DNA from: an uncultured Saprospiraceae bacterium
Lineage (GTDB): Bacteria > Bacteroidota > Bacteroidia > Chitinophagales > Saprospiraceae
DNA length: 64,000 nt
Reading direction: 5' to 3'
NCBI GenBank assembly: GCA_938045585.1
Contig: CALIAU010000029.1
Location: 28,575-92,574, forward strand
Below the pieces are notes generated by a model, which worked only from the letters and a program-made list of their open reading frames with translations, did no database searches and was not told the DNA's origin. The translations under genes and the position numbers were made by a program. Numbering within the stretch: position 1 is the stretch's first letter; each line of letters begins with the position of its first letter. Positions 1 to 8,128 of this stretch are shown one piece after another.

Positions 1-73
1 CTTAGGAAGAGTGTCTTAATCAGGTCTACTCTTTTTCATTTGATTAAGAAAGAATATATTCTTATACCTGGTT

Positions 74-1480
74 TTAAATTGTTTTAAGATATTCAAGTAT
101 TTTATTTCTATCCGTCTCTGATAAGTTATCCCCAAAGCGATGCCCCTCCTTTCCATAGCCCTTAAGCTTTGTATCATAGGTAAATTTATCCTCTTTGGAA
201 TCAAGGATTTCGTAGATAAAACCCAGTGATTGTTGATCATATACGTCAGATTTTCTCCAAATTTCTGGCCTCAAACTACTATTTAAGACTGCTTCCACAG
301 TAGGTACACTGCCATTATGTAGATATGGAGCACTTGCCCAGATACCATCTAAGGGTGGGGCTATATATCCTCTTGAGGGCTGCAATTGAGCAGAAAAGGG
401 GTCATTGCCAAACCAAGATTCATTATACCAGTCTACAAATTCGCCAAAGCCAAAGTTTGAATAAATGAGATTAGAATCTGTCTGTACATAGTCAAGATCT
501 ACAAGATAATTAGGATAGGTCCAATTTTCACCATAGGTCCCGTGGCAGGTAGAACAATTTTTTATGAAGAGGGTCTCTCCTTCATTTGCTAATTGCATAT
601 CCACTGGGAAGGGATAAGCTGGAGGTTCTAGAGTTTCTATATAAGCAATGACGTCAGCGAACTTGTTATCAATTTTTCTTGCTTGGACAGTATCCATAAG
701 AGTCAATGTGCTTGCAGCCATGGAAATGCGTGCATAATCTCCCCTACCTACGCCGGTATAAAACATAGCATTTTTCTTTTTTAGTAACCACCATGGTGGA
801 ACATCAGTAGGGATTACTTCATCCGGAAGATCAATCATCAGATCTTCTACCCACATCAAGTTTTCTCTGTCGCGATGTGCAGCTAGAACTGCAGCAAGTT
901 TATCGGCAGAATTTGAACCAACCGTTTCTGTTACAATATTGGGACCTGTCGCCTTCACTGCCCTTGAAAAAGGAAAGTAGGCATTCCATTCTGGTGAACC
1001 TTCTCCAAAGTTACCAATCACTAAGGCATCTAAGATGCCTGAAAATCCAGATGGATCCATTGTAAAGTCTGCACTTGTATTACCAAGACCTAATACAAAC
1101 TCACCATTGATATAGGAAGAATGGCATTGTAGGCAATTGGGGGATACTAGCTCTATACCTTCCTCATTTGCAAAGGCATTATATTCGTGGTGTACTCCAT
1201 CGTTGATTCCACCCCTTTGTAATTCATCAGTTACTCCATTGCCCAAAAAGGTTTTGTACAAACTCAGAGGTATTCCGCTATCCACATAGTCCCCTGTAAG
1301 TAAGTAATCTCTTCCCCGATCTGGGTCTCCAGACCTTTGTTCATACATTTGGAGAGCTGTCACTCTATCTGCAGGCACTTCAAACTTAGTATCATCTATC
1401 CCGTCTATTTTCTTACTACAGTCCGTAAAGAAACACAGAAGAGCAATTAAAAATGAGAACCTGATAATGTATGTATGCAT
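74..1480 (-). CDS. Di-heme c-type cytochrome lipoprotein (cytochrome c peroxidase/RoxA-like)
   Basis: This is probably an outer-membrane or periplasmic electron-transfer protein or peroxidase-like oxidase. The 468-residue protein begins with a hydrophobic signal ending in Cys21 (FFTDC), so lipidation is likely. Two c-heme motifs are visible: CLQCH at residues 116-120 and CSTCH at 309-313. A C-terminal segment (YIAPPLDGIWASAPYLHNGS) is typical of di-heme peroxidase/RoxA-like proteins, where it packs against the second heme. The spacing of about 190 residues between hemes suits a two-domain di-heme protein. It stands alone, with no cytochrome maturation genes nearby. Signal, hemes and the C-terminal motif are seen; the peroxidase-like role is family inference, and the substrate is unknown. 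Confidence 0.8.
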   Translation of the reverse strand: MHTYIIRFSFLIALLCFFTDCSKKIDGIDDTKFEVPADRVTALQMYEQRSGDPDRGRDYLLTGDYVDSGIPLSLYKTFLGNGVTDELQRGGINDGVHHEYNAFANEEGIELVSPNCLQCHSSYINGEFVLGLGNTSADFTMDPSGFSGILDALVIGNFGEGSPEWNAYFPFSRAVKATGPNIVTETVGSNSADKLAAVLAAHRDRENLMWVEDLMIDLPDEVIPTDVPPWWLLKKKNAMFYTGVGRGDYARISMAASTLTLMDTVQARKIDNKFADVIAYIETLEPPAYPFPVDMQLANEGETLFIKNCSTCHGTYGENWTYPNYLVDLDYVQTDSNLIYSNFGFGEFVDWYNESWFGNDPFSAQLQPSRGYIAPPLDGIWASAPYLHNGSVPTVEAVLNSSLRPEIWRKSDVYDQQSLGFIYEILDSKEDKFTYDTKLKGYGKEGHRFGDNLSETDRNKILEYLKTI

Positions 1481-1560
1481 GTCTATAAATTAGGACTGTT
1501 AGTAGAATTATATTTCAACTTGTTCAAAATAAGAACAGATTGAAGTATAAACTAAAATTA

Positions 1561-1833
1561 ATGAAATCTAAGTATAAACTAACCAGCTTCGCACGATTCA
1601 TTTTTTTCATGCTTATATTTTTGCCTGCTAGTTATCTAGGGGTAGGACTGTACAAGGGTGAAATAAGTTTTAATCAGCCTAAATTCAAATTAAGCCATGT
1701 ATTAACACCAATTGGAGAAGATTCTCCTAATGATTCAGCTAGTAATTGTTCTGAAATGGTAAAACTTAAAGAAAAGGAAATTGCATTATTGAAAGAGAAA
1801 ATTGAACTTTTAGAGGCAACATCAAATCAGTAG
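1561..1833 (+). CDS. Small membrane-anchored coiled-coil protein, unknown function
   Basis: I do not recognise this 90-residue protein. It has a basic N-terminus, one strong transmembrane segment (FIFFMLIFLPASYLGVGLY), a polar linker and a C-terminal charged heptad region (KLKEKEIALLKEKIELLEA) that should form a short coiled coil. The ATG at 1561 is preferred over an in-frame TTG at 1540, because it places a short basic stretch directly before the membrane segment. It lies divergent from the cytochrome gene and ends before a strong bidirectional terminator. It could be a small division or envelope scaffolding protein, but nothing in the sequence decides this. Confidence 0.55.
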   Translation: MKSKYKLTSFARFIFFMLIFLPASYLGVGLYKGEISFNQPKFKLSHVLTPIGEDSPNDSASNCSEMVKLKEKEIALLKEKIELLEATSNQ

Positions 1834-1928
1834 TCTGATTTACTATAAGTTTTCAACTTGTAAACAAAGCATTTTAAAGGGTGCATCTTTTTCAATATCC
1901 TATCGAGTACGTTTAATTATGCCATAGC

Positions 1929-1968
1929 CAACAAAAAAGGGGAGCTCATCGCTCCCCTTTTTTGTTGG
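1929..1968. terminator. Bidirectional intrinsic terminator
   Basis: A GC-rich stem (GGGGAGC/GCTCCCC) closed by a TCATC loop is flanked by a run of A on the left and T on the right. It therefore gives a hairpin plus U-tract on either strand. It sits between two convergent genes, the small membrane protein and the stress protein. Confidence 0.85.
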
Positions 1969-1984
1969 ATCTTATTCACCTGCA

Positions 1985-2779
1985 TCACACCAGTAAAAAA
2001 GAAAACTGCGGGTCCTTGAGAATTGCTTTAGTAAAGCTCTTCTCAAAATATCGCTTCAATCCAGTTCTCTTCTTTGGATTCATTATATAAATATGATTTT
2101 CAGGTGTAGACTTATCATATTTTTTCAGACTCTTTACCTGATCATCTGTTTGAATAATTTTAAGTTTTCCTTTTTGTCCAGATTCTAATGTCTTAGACAG
2201 GTGTAGATATTCTAATTGATCTGGATTTAAAAGAGAAAGAAAATATTTGCTCTTCTTATCTGTAATTTTTGCATCAGGACTATCCAAACACCATACAAAC
2301 TTCGTTTCCGCAAATTTTATTTTCTTGTTTTTAGGAAGCACTAAAATCGGTACATCAATTTTAGAGAACACTTTTTGGGTATTTCTACCATTGAGTAATA
2401 ATTCGAGTGAATCCTTAGTCCCAGGTAATAGTATTATCAAATCATATTGATACCTAGCAACCTGTTCTTTCAGTTTTTTGACATAGTCACCTATTTCCAA
2501 ATAAGAATTCACCAAGGTTTTCTTATTAGATAGTTCTTTGATGACTATTTCCAATTTGCGTTCACAGTTTGCCAAGAAGTCTATCTTCTTTTCGTGTTCT
2601 CTCTGAATTACGCGTGCCATAGTATTAGGCACATGTCCCCCTTTCGCGGAGGGTTTTTCATATACATGGAAAATATCAACAAACATTGCTGACTTATTGA
2701 ATGAATTATACACTGACAATACCCTTCTGGATAAGCGCTTCAGTGATTTATCTGTGTCGATGGATAATAATATTCTCAT
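1985..2779 (-). CDS. Universal stress protein family, tandem-domain type
   Basis: The 264-residue protein starts MRILLSIDTDKS, the first beta strand of the UspA fold. It continues through DLIILLPGTKDSLELLL and ends its first domain at VPILVLPKNKK, the classic last strand. The second half is a degenerate second domain starting near TKFVWCLDSPDAK. The ATP-binding signature G-2x-G-9x-G(S/T) is not recognisable, so it may be a non-ATP-binding member. Tandem Usp proteins of this size are common in Bacteroidota. It is a single gene, terminated by the bidirectional hairpin downstream. The role in stress adaptation is family knowledge only. Confidence 0.75.
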   Translation of the reverse strand: MRILLSIDTDKSLKRLSRRVLSVYNSFNKSAMFVDIFHVYEKPSAKGGHVPNTMARVIQREHEKKIDFLANCERKLEIVIKELSNKKTLVNSYLEIGDYVKKLKEQVARYQYDLIILLPGTKDSLELLLNGRNTQKVFSKIDVPILVLPKNKKIKFAETKFVWCLDSPDAKITDKKSKYFLSLLNPDQLEYLHLSKTLESGQKGKLKIIQTDDQVKSLKKYDKSTPENHIYIMNPKKRTGLKRYFEKSFTKAILKDPQFSFLLV

Positions 2780-3183
2780 ATGAGGAAGTTACAATTCTAT
2801 TTTAAATAATTGGAGTAAAAAAACATTCTGATCTAGATTGGTGTCAATTAAAATGTAAGCTACTTGACACTATACTCTAAGTTAAATTAACATATATATT
2901 TTCTTACTAATATATAAAGAATTGAATATCTTAAAATTCATAACAATTCAATAAATTATTTAAATTTTTTATTAAAAATTATATTTTTCATAGGGGGGGA
3001 TATGGTTCTTTTTGGTGTCTTATATGTGTACAACGGATACAAAACTGAAACAAATCTTAATTAAGAATTCTTTCGGTTTCAAAACGAACAAACGAAGCAA
3101 TAGCTTCTCAAAATATAAGGGTGTTTTTTAGTAAGAGGTTTTTGTCATGACTGATGAAAGCCTTTTTTTTTATGCCTATTAGT
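2780..3183. other. AT-rich intergenic region, no gene seen
   Basis: This gap contains a very AT-rich block (about 2870-2990), then a G run, then a moderately structured stretch ending at about 3173 in an imperfect hairpin followed by eight T. No plausible protein is encoded on either strand. The hairpin plus T-tract could end a small RNA starting after the AT-rich block, but no known RNA family is recognisable. Confidence 0.35.
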
Positions 3184-3440
3184 GACGGAACGGACAGAAC
3201 GGACAGAACGGACAGAACGGACGAAACGGACGTAAAGGACGGCAGAGAGGCGTGTTCGGTTCTTAAGTCCAATCAAAGAGTTTATAACTAATATATAGTA
3301 CTAAAAAATGAGGATGATAAATTACGCGTAGTTTGGAAACTATGCCGCATGAAGTTTAATTGTACGCTTGGTCCTGCCTGCTTCGCACGCAGGCAAGCCG
3401 CTTAGTCCGTTTAGTCCGCTAGTCCGCTAGTCCGTTAGTC
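3184..3440. repeat. Intergenic element bounded by inverted 9-bp arrays (copy A)
   Basis: The left boundary (3184-3240) is a tandem array of a 9-bp unit with core AACGGAC. The right boundary (about 3401-3440) carries the same core in the opposite orientation (TTAGTCCGT repeated). Between them lie about 160 bp with the motif GGTTCTTAAG and a palindromic stem (GCCTGC...GCAGGC near 3376-3394). The right array overlaps the end of the hydrolase gene. A second element of the same build lies at 6531-6790. No transposase is present. Confidence 0.8.
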
Positions 3441-4426
3441 AATATGACTTCTTTAAAAAAATCATCCACCGCTACAGCAACAGAATCATAATCTTTAGAA
3501 ATGTCAGGGCAGGCTATTATGTGATGGCCTACGTTTTCAAATTTTACAAACTTCTTTTGTGGCTGTGGTGTAGATACGCTTGCATACATCTCTTCCATTG
3601 CTTCTACAGATACTATCAAATCCTGTTCTTCTTCTGATTTATAATAACAACCAATAAAGAGTGGCTGGTCTAACTGAGAATATACTTCTTCTACCATAGT
3701 ACTTTCTAAAAGGTGTTGTAATGCAATAAGAGCATCTACATGATACCTTCTTGTCCAGTAGTTTCCTATTTTTTCATTGTATTCTACTTCTCGGTATTCG
3801 CTTCCACCTAGCGTCGCCTTAAGGATATGTTTTCCCCAGGGACCATCCAATAATGAAGAGCGCGGATCATAGATCTCAAAATTAGGTGACAGAAACACAA
3901 GTGCTGCAATATCCTTTTCTTGCGTTGCTAGATAGGTCGCATAGCTGGCTCCCGTCGAACAAGCAATTATAATTATTTTCTTTCCTAAGGTTTTTCCAAT
4001 GGCGATGGCCTCCCGAGCAGAGTCCAAATATTGGGAAGGGTCTACTCCTTTAAAAACATCAATATCTTTAATGCCATGTCCATACATTCTAGCATGAAAT
4101 AGATTCATTCCATACTTCTTCGCTAGATCTTCAGGAAGTGGTCCCGATTCAAAATGTGTAGCTGTAAATCCAGGGAGGTAAACAATTGCATACTCTGTTT
4201 GACTTACAAGCGTATCTGCCCAAATAATTCGCGCTTCGTTATCGGGTTTAAGATTTGCTATTCCCCGTTCTCTTTCGCTTATAAATGCTTCGACGCTTTC
4301 TAAGTCGAAGCTACCTGCATAGGGATGCGGCGAAATGTCTTTGAAATCAGGTTTGGGACCCAGAGCAAAAACAAGTGCCATCAGAATCAACAAGATGAAT
4401 ACTCCTTTCAGAAATTTCTTTCCCAT
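3419..4426 (-). CDS. Membrane-anchored alpha/beta hydrolase
   Basis: The 335-residue protein has an N-terminal transmembrane anchor (residues 5-22) and an alpha/beta-hydrolase core. A conserved strand (IVYLPGFTAT) is followed by a GHG turn and the nucleophile elbow ACSTGA with Ser157. A late acidic region and His301 in NVGHH complete a plausible triad. The elbow has Ala where Gly is usual (A-x-S-x-G). It lies 3 bp downstream of the M49-like peptidase gene, so the two are probably cotranscribed and act at the envelope. The last residues (TNGLAD) are encoded by the 9-bp repeat array, so the C-terminus has been rewritten by the repeat. Esterase or lipase activity is inferred; the substrate is unknown. 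Confidence 0.8.
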   Translation of the reverse strand: MGKKFLKGVFILLILMALVFALGPKPDFKDISPHPYAGSFDLESVEAFISERERGIANLKPDNEARIIWADTLVSQTEYAIVYLPGFTATHFESGPLPEDLAKKYGMNLFHARMYGHGIKDIDVFKGVDPSQYLDSAREAIAIGKTLGKKIIIIACSTGASYATYLATQEKDIAALVFLSPNFEIYDPRSSLLDGPWGKHILKATLGGSEYREVEYNEKIGNYWTRRYHVDALIALQHLLESTMVEEVYSQLDQPLFIGCYYKSEEEQDLIVSVEAMEEMYASVSTPQPQKKFVKFENVGHHIIACPDISKDYDSVAVAVDDFFKEVILTNGLAD

Positions 4427-4429
4427 CTA

Positions 4430-6115
4430 CTACAATCCTAAGACCGATGCGCCTTGTTCAAAAACAACGTCTACTGGTATTCCTGCTTTGGCTAATCTAT
4501 CTAAGTCTTCCTTAAGCTGATTATTAATAACACCTTTTTCTTTTACTAGGTCACCCACTGCTTCGTAATCTCCGTTCCCTTGGAGTGTTAGGATTTCCTC
4601 CGTCAATGCATTCATTGCCTCTTCAAACCTTTCAAAGTTGATCTTATATTTTCCAGTATCTGGATTACGGGTGAAGGCTCCCATTTCATCAAAGAAATTA
4701 AAACGAATCATATTTGCCTTCCCATGTGCGGATGAGGCTCCAAAACGAACAGATCTAAAGATACTCGTCATAAAGGTTACGATATAGCTTTGCATATCAC
4801 CATCGAGATGGCCCTGCTTATGTAATTGCTGAATCATATATAAACCAAGCATGTCTGCTTTTCCTTCTTCTAATGCGGAGGCATGTTCCTTCAATGCCTT
4901 TCTTACTGTGCCTTTACCGTTGATCGTATTTTTAATTCCAAGTCCGTGCGCTACTTCATGAAACATGGTATTAGAAAAGAATGCATCAAAGTTTATTAAT
5001 TTTCTTTGGCTTGGGTCTATGAGCATATCAGCAATCGGCTCTAGTATTTTATCAAATTTGGCGCGCATTGCGTTTTTCAACTGGAGACGTCTGGTACCCT
5101 TTTTCAGTTGGACTTCCTCATCATTAGGCAGGTTGATTGCTATAGTTTTGCTACCAGCATTACAATCTCCTGCATAGTAGACTACATCATAGGCATTCAA
5201 TTCTGTATCTCTACCCGGCTTTTCTGCTTTATAAGCAGGTAAGACTGGTAGATCTTTTTGCAGCTGAGGTAAAAACTCTGCGTATTTGGCCAAACGTTTA
5301 GACCATTCCATATCTTTTAATAAGACATAACATTCATGGGCTGCTTTATAACCAAAGAGTTGGTCTTCATATGTTTCAATAGGTCCTACAACTACATCAA
5401 TATTATTATCCTTCATGTCCAACCAAGCCATATCACTCGCCTGGTAGTCATCTGTAAGCATAGCCTTAGATCGGAGTTCTAAATAATTTTTAAGCCCAGC
5501 ATTTTCTGTAAGTGTGCTAGCTTCTTGTAATAGTGCGCTTGCTTTCTTGATATCTGCTTCAAACATTTTATGATAAGGCACGGTATGGAGTTCGCCTGTT
5601 TCTGATCTGCGAATAAAGGTATATAGATCTGTCTTCCCTGCTAGATCTGCTTTTTCAAATTCTTCCTTGGTCATATCCGCGGGATAATAATTAGCTCCCA
5701 TTGCTTTTTCTGGAGTGCCAGGAACAAAAGCTTTGTTTCCATTTAATCTATCCCATGGACCATAGTTAATACGGGCGAAGGTTTTGAGACGATCATCAGA
5801 AATTCCGGACAGACATTCTTCTTTATCGCCATAGGCTTCATACCAGAATAATTTGTCCATTATCTCCCCTACTTCGATTAATTTACTAATCATTGTTTTC
5901 TCATCTGCTGTATAGCCAGAGAGATCCGCTTGCAGTGTAAAGGGTGTATATTTCTTTAATAGGGAATCTACTCCATCCTTAGGGTTTGCATCCCAATTGT
6001 AACTATCTACCAGAGCTTTGGTATCTGATTGGGCTGATTTTGTGTTTTGACTTGTGTCCTGTTCCTTACAAGACATCCACATTAAGATTGCGATAAATAT
6101 TAAAATCCGTTGCAT
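4430..6115 (-). CDS. M49-like (dipeptidyl-peptidase III-type) zinc metallopeptidase, lipoprotein
   Basis: Counted from the ATG at 6115, this is a 561-residue protein with a short lipoprotein signal (ILIFIAILMWMSC). The zinc site is HEVAHG at about residue 386, with a downstream EEGKAD supplying the third ligand. That arrangement matches the M49 domain of the nudix-fused plant and bacterial type rather than classical DPP III, which has HExxxH. Classical members are nearer 700 residues. A TTG further upstream would add nine residues, but the ATG gives a clean signal peptide. The gene is divergent from the CoA-binding gene, with about 34 bp between starts. Cleavage of short periplasmic peptides is inferred. 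Confidence 0.75.
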   Translation of the reverse strand: MQRILIFIAILMWMSCKEQDTSQNTKSAQSDTKALVDSYNWDANPKDGVDSLLKKYTPFTLQADLSGYTADEKTMISKLIEVGEIMDKLFWYEAYGDKEECLSGISDDRLKTFARINYGPWDRLNGNKAFVPGTPEKAMGANYYPADMTKEEFEKADLAGKTDLYTFIRRSETGELHTVPYHKMFEADIKKASALLQEASTLTENAGLKNYLELRSKAMLTDDYQASDMAWLDMKDNNIDVVVGPIETYEDQLFGYKAAHECYVLLKDMEWSKRLAKYAEFLPQLQKDLPVLPAYKAEKPGRDTELNAYDVVYYAGDCNAGSKTIAINLPNDEEVQLKKGTRRLQLKNAMRAKFDKILEPIADMLIDPSQRKLINFDAFFSNTMFHEVAHGLGIKNTINGKGTVRKALKEHASALEEGKADMLGLYMIQQLHKQGHLDGDMQSYIVTFMTSIFRSVRFGASSAHGKANMIRFNFFDEMGAFTRNPDTGKYKINFERFEEAMNALTEEILTLQGNGDYEAVGDLVKEKGVINNQLKEDLDRLAKAGIPVDVVFEQGASVLGL

Positions 6116-6149
6116 GCGTGTTATGTTTGTAGCAATATACAAAAGCAGA

Positions 6150-6512
6150 ATGGGAAAAAAGACATTGATAATAGGTGCTTCAGAAAATACGGACCGATAT
6201 GCCGCTCAAGCCGTTAAACTATTAGCCCACTATGAACATGAGGTAATTGCCTTGGGTAAAAAGCCAGGTACTGTCCATAACACAAAGATTGAAGGCAGGG
6301 CCCAATATTTCCCGGAAGTAGACACTGTAAGTCTATATATCAATTCCAAGATTCAAAAAATGTATTTCTATTATGTGATTAGTATCAATCCTAAGCGCGT
6401 AATTTTTAATCCGGGCGCTGAAAATGCAGAATTTGCAGAGCTCCTCCGGACTCATGATATCGAGGTATTGAATGCTTGTACGTTGGTGATGCTGCGCACG
6501 GGGCAGTTTTAA
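6150..6512 (+). CDS. CoA-binding domain protein (YccU type)
   Basis: The 120-residue protein is a single Rossmann-like CoA-binding domain. Its opening (KKTLIIGASENTDRYAAQAV) is the family nucleotide-binding loop. It continues through VIALGKKPG, and the middle segment INPKRVIFNPGAENAEF matches the succinyl-CoA-synthetase-like fold, ending NACTLVML. The reading frame is open upstream to 6054, but the ATG at 6150 gives the canonical beginning and avoids overlap with the divergent peptidase. Members of this family have no established catalytic role; they bind CoA or acyl-CoA and may act as sensors. Confidence 0.85.
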   Translation: MGKKTLIIGASENTDRYAAQAVKLLAHYEHEVIALGKKPGTVHNTKIEGRAQYFPEVDTVSLYINSKIQKMYFYYVISINPKRVIFNPGAENAEFAELLRTHDIEVLNACTLVMLRTGQF

Positions 6513-6530
6513 TGGGGTGATATGGATGTC

Positions 6531-6790
6531 ACGACGAACGGACGAACGGACGTAAGGGACAGAACGGACACAACGGACGCAACGGACGCAACGGACGCAA
6601 CGGATAGAAGGGACGAAACGGACGAAAAGGCAAACGGGGGACTAGAGCGTTTTGCTAGTGTTCCTTGGAAGATAGGTTCTTAAGACTCCCCTTACCCATA
6701 ACCATACGTCTTCTTTTAAACCTAAAAAACCACACGAAACTCTCTCGTCTGTTAGTCTGTTAGTCTGTTAGTCCGTTAGTCCATTAGTCA
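6531..6790. repeat. Intergenic element bounded by inverted 9-bp arrays (copy B)
   Basis: The left array (about 6531-6630) consists of roughly ten 9-bp units with core AACGGAC and variable last bases (CAACGGACG, AGAACGGAC). The right array (about 6748-6789) repeats TTAGTCTGT/TTAGTCCGT, the same core inverted. The interior shares GGTTCTTAAG with copy A, and both end TTAGTCAAT. It begins just after the stop codon of the CoA-binding gene. Confidence 0.8.
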
Positions 6791-6834
6791 ATCTAACTAG
6801 GAGCCTAAGGCGACTCTGCGTGAGTAACATGGAG

Positions 6835-6936
6835 TGCATATTCTGAGATCAGAATATGGTCCCATAGGGACCGAGCTGAATAAGCGAGTACGGAATACTA
6901 CGACCCCGAGTATCGGGGGCACGCCCAAATTCTCAA
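6835..6936 (-). repeat. Multi-stem palindromic intergenic element (REP-like), copy 1
   Basis: Three successive perfect hairpins are present: CATATTCTGA/TCAGAATATG (6837-6858), GGTCCC/GGGACC (6858-6872) and CCCCGA/TCGGGG (6904-6918). They are followed by GGGGCACGCCCAAATTCT (6916-6933). The same 18 bases end a second multi-stem element at 41819-41836. On the minus strand the element begins TTTGGGCGTGCCCC. It carries no coding capacity. Confidence 0.7.
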
Positions 6937-7172
6937 TTTCAGAATATGCATCTCACAGGTACTTCCAATCAACAATATGGATACTTTACTCTTTGTTAAA
7001 AAACATTTGTTCAACTAAACAGATTAATGTATCTTTCTCAAGCAGAGTAAGGTAGTAGTCAACGTGCTGTAGACAACGCATTACGATAAAAATTATATGT
7101 TACTATTTCATATAATGAATGTCTATATATATGTACAGCTCTTTTTAACTAATATCAAAACTCTAAATTCTA

Positions 7173-8093
7173 ATGTTAAAAAAATCGACTCTCCTTTTTC
7201 TCCTCTTATTATTTATTCTCTGGATTATTTTCGCTGCTTGGTTATGTAAATCAAGATTGTGTGGTATTGGTGCAGGTGCTGCTGCCGTAAGCGCGGTAGA
7301 TGAGGTAAAAGAAAAAGCGCCTTTTGCTCTAGGAGCATGGAATGTGCGTGACGGATCCGCATTCTCAAATTCTTGTAATAATCACATTGGCTTCTTAAGA
7401 GGAAGTGAAAAGCATCTTACTCCACTGGAAGGAAATTCTGCTACCTGTGTGAATGAAACTGTGGAATATCTGAAGTCTCACAAAGACAGATCACTAAATA
7501 TTACTGGTTATTACGGATCAGACGAAACAAATCCGAGTGATTTCTTCTCAAATCTAGGTCTTGCACGAGCGAATAATGTAAAATCCTATCTAGCTGGATT
7601 AGGAGTAGCTGCTTCGCAAATGAATATAGAAGGTAAACTTATCCCGAATGCAAAATGGTGGAAAGATAATAGACTCACGAAAGGAATTGACTTTGGCTTT
7701 GCTGCAAAGGGCGGCTCTAATGATCGTATCGATGATATCAGGGGAAGATTAGTAGGTAAACCACTTACGGTATACTTTGGTGTTAACCAAGACAATGTAG
7801 CTCTTAGTGCGCAACAAAGAAGTGACATGGCAGATATCATGTACTATCTAGATAATGTTGCTAGTAGCAAACTAGACATTGGCGGCCACACGGATAACGT
7901 GGGGAATAGATCAGGAAATGTTGCTTTATCTCAAAAGAGAGCAGACTTTGTACGTGATTATCTAAGCCAGCGTGGAAATATTTCTAATGCTAAGATGAAT
8001 ACACAAGGATTTGGTCCTGACAACCCGATTGCTGATAATTCCACAAACGATGGAAAGGCAAAGAACAGAAGGGTTGAAATCATCTTACGTTAA
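7173..8093 (+). CDS. OmpA family peptidoglycan-binding protein with two OmpA-like domains
   Basis: The 306-residue protein begins with a basic start and a long hydrophobic segment (residues 6-24) that acts as a signal anchor. Residues from about 195 to 306 form a canonical OmpA domain: LDIGGHTDNVGNRSGNVALS, then QKRADFVRDYL, ending KNRRVEIILR. The segment before it (LNITGYYGSDETNP, then GLARANNVKSYLAGLGV) looks like a degenerate first OmpA domain. It would hold peptidoglycan non-covalently. It leads a three-gene set with two fibrous proteins 35 and 51 bp apart, so a structural partnership is inferred. No beta-barrel is present. Confidence 0.85.
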   Translation: MLKKSTLLFLLLLFILWIIFAAWLCKSRLCGIGAGAAAVSAVDEVKEKAPFALGAWNVRDGSAFSNSCNNHIGFLRGSEKHLTPLEGNSATCVNETVEYLKSHKDRSLNITGYYGSDETNPSDFFSNLGLARANNVKSYLAGLGVAASQMNIEGKLIPNAKWWKDNRLTKGIDFGFAAKGGSNDRIDDIRGRLVGKPLTVYFGVNQDNVALSAQQRSDMADIMYYLDNVASSKLDIGGHTDNVGNRSGNVALSQKRADFVRDYLSQRGNISNAKMNTQGFGPDNPIADNSTNDGKAKNRRVEIILR

Positions 8094-8128
8094 TATCAAT
8101 TTTAAATCACTTTTAAACTATATAAATT

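Noticed and set aside
3184..3440. Insertion sequence
   Set aside because: No transposase reading frame exists between or near the arrays, so an autonomous element cannot be claimed.
6531..6790. CRISPR-like array
   Set aside because: Units are 9 bp with no unique spacers, and no cas genes are in the window.
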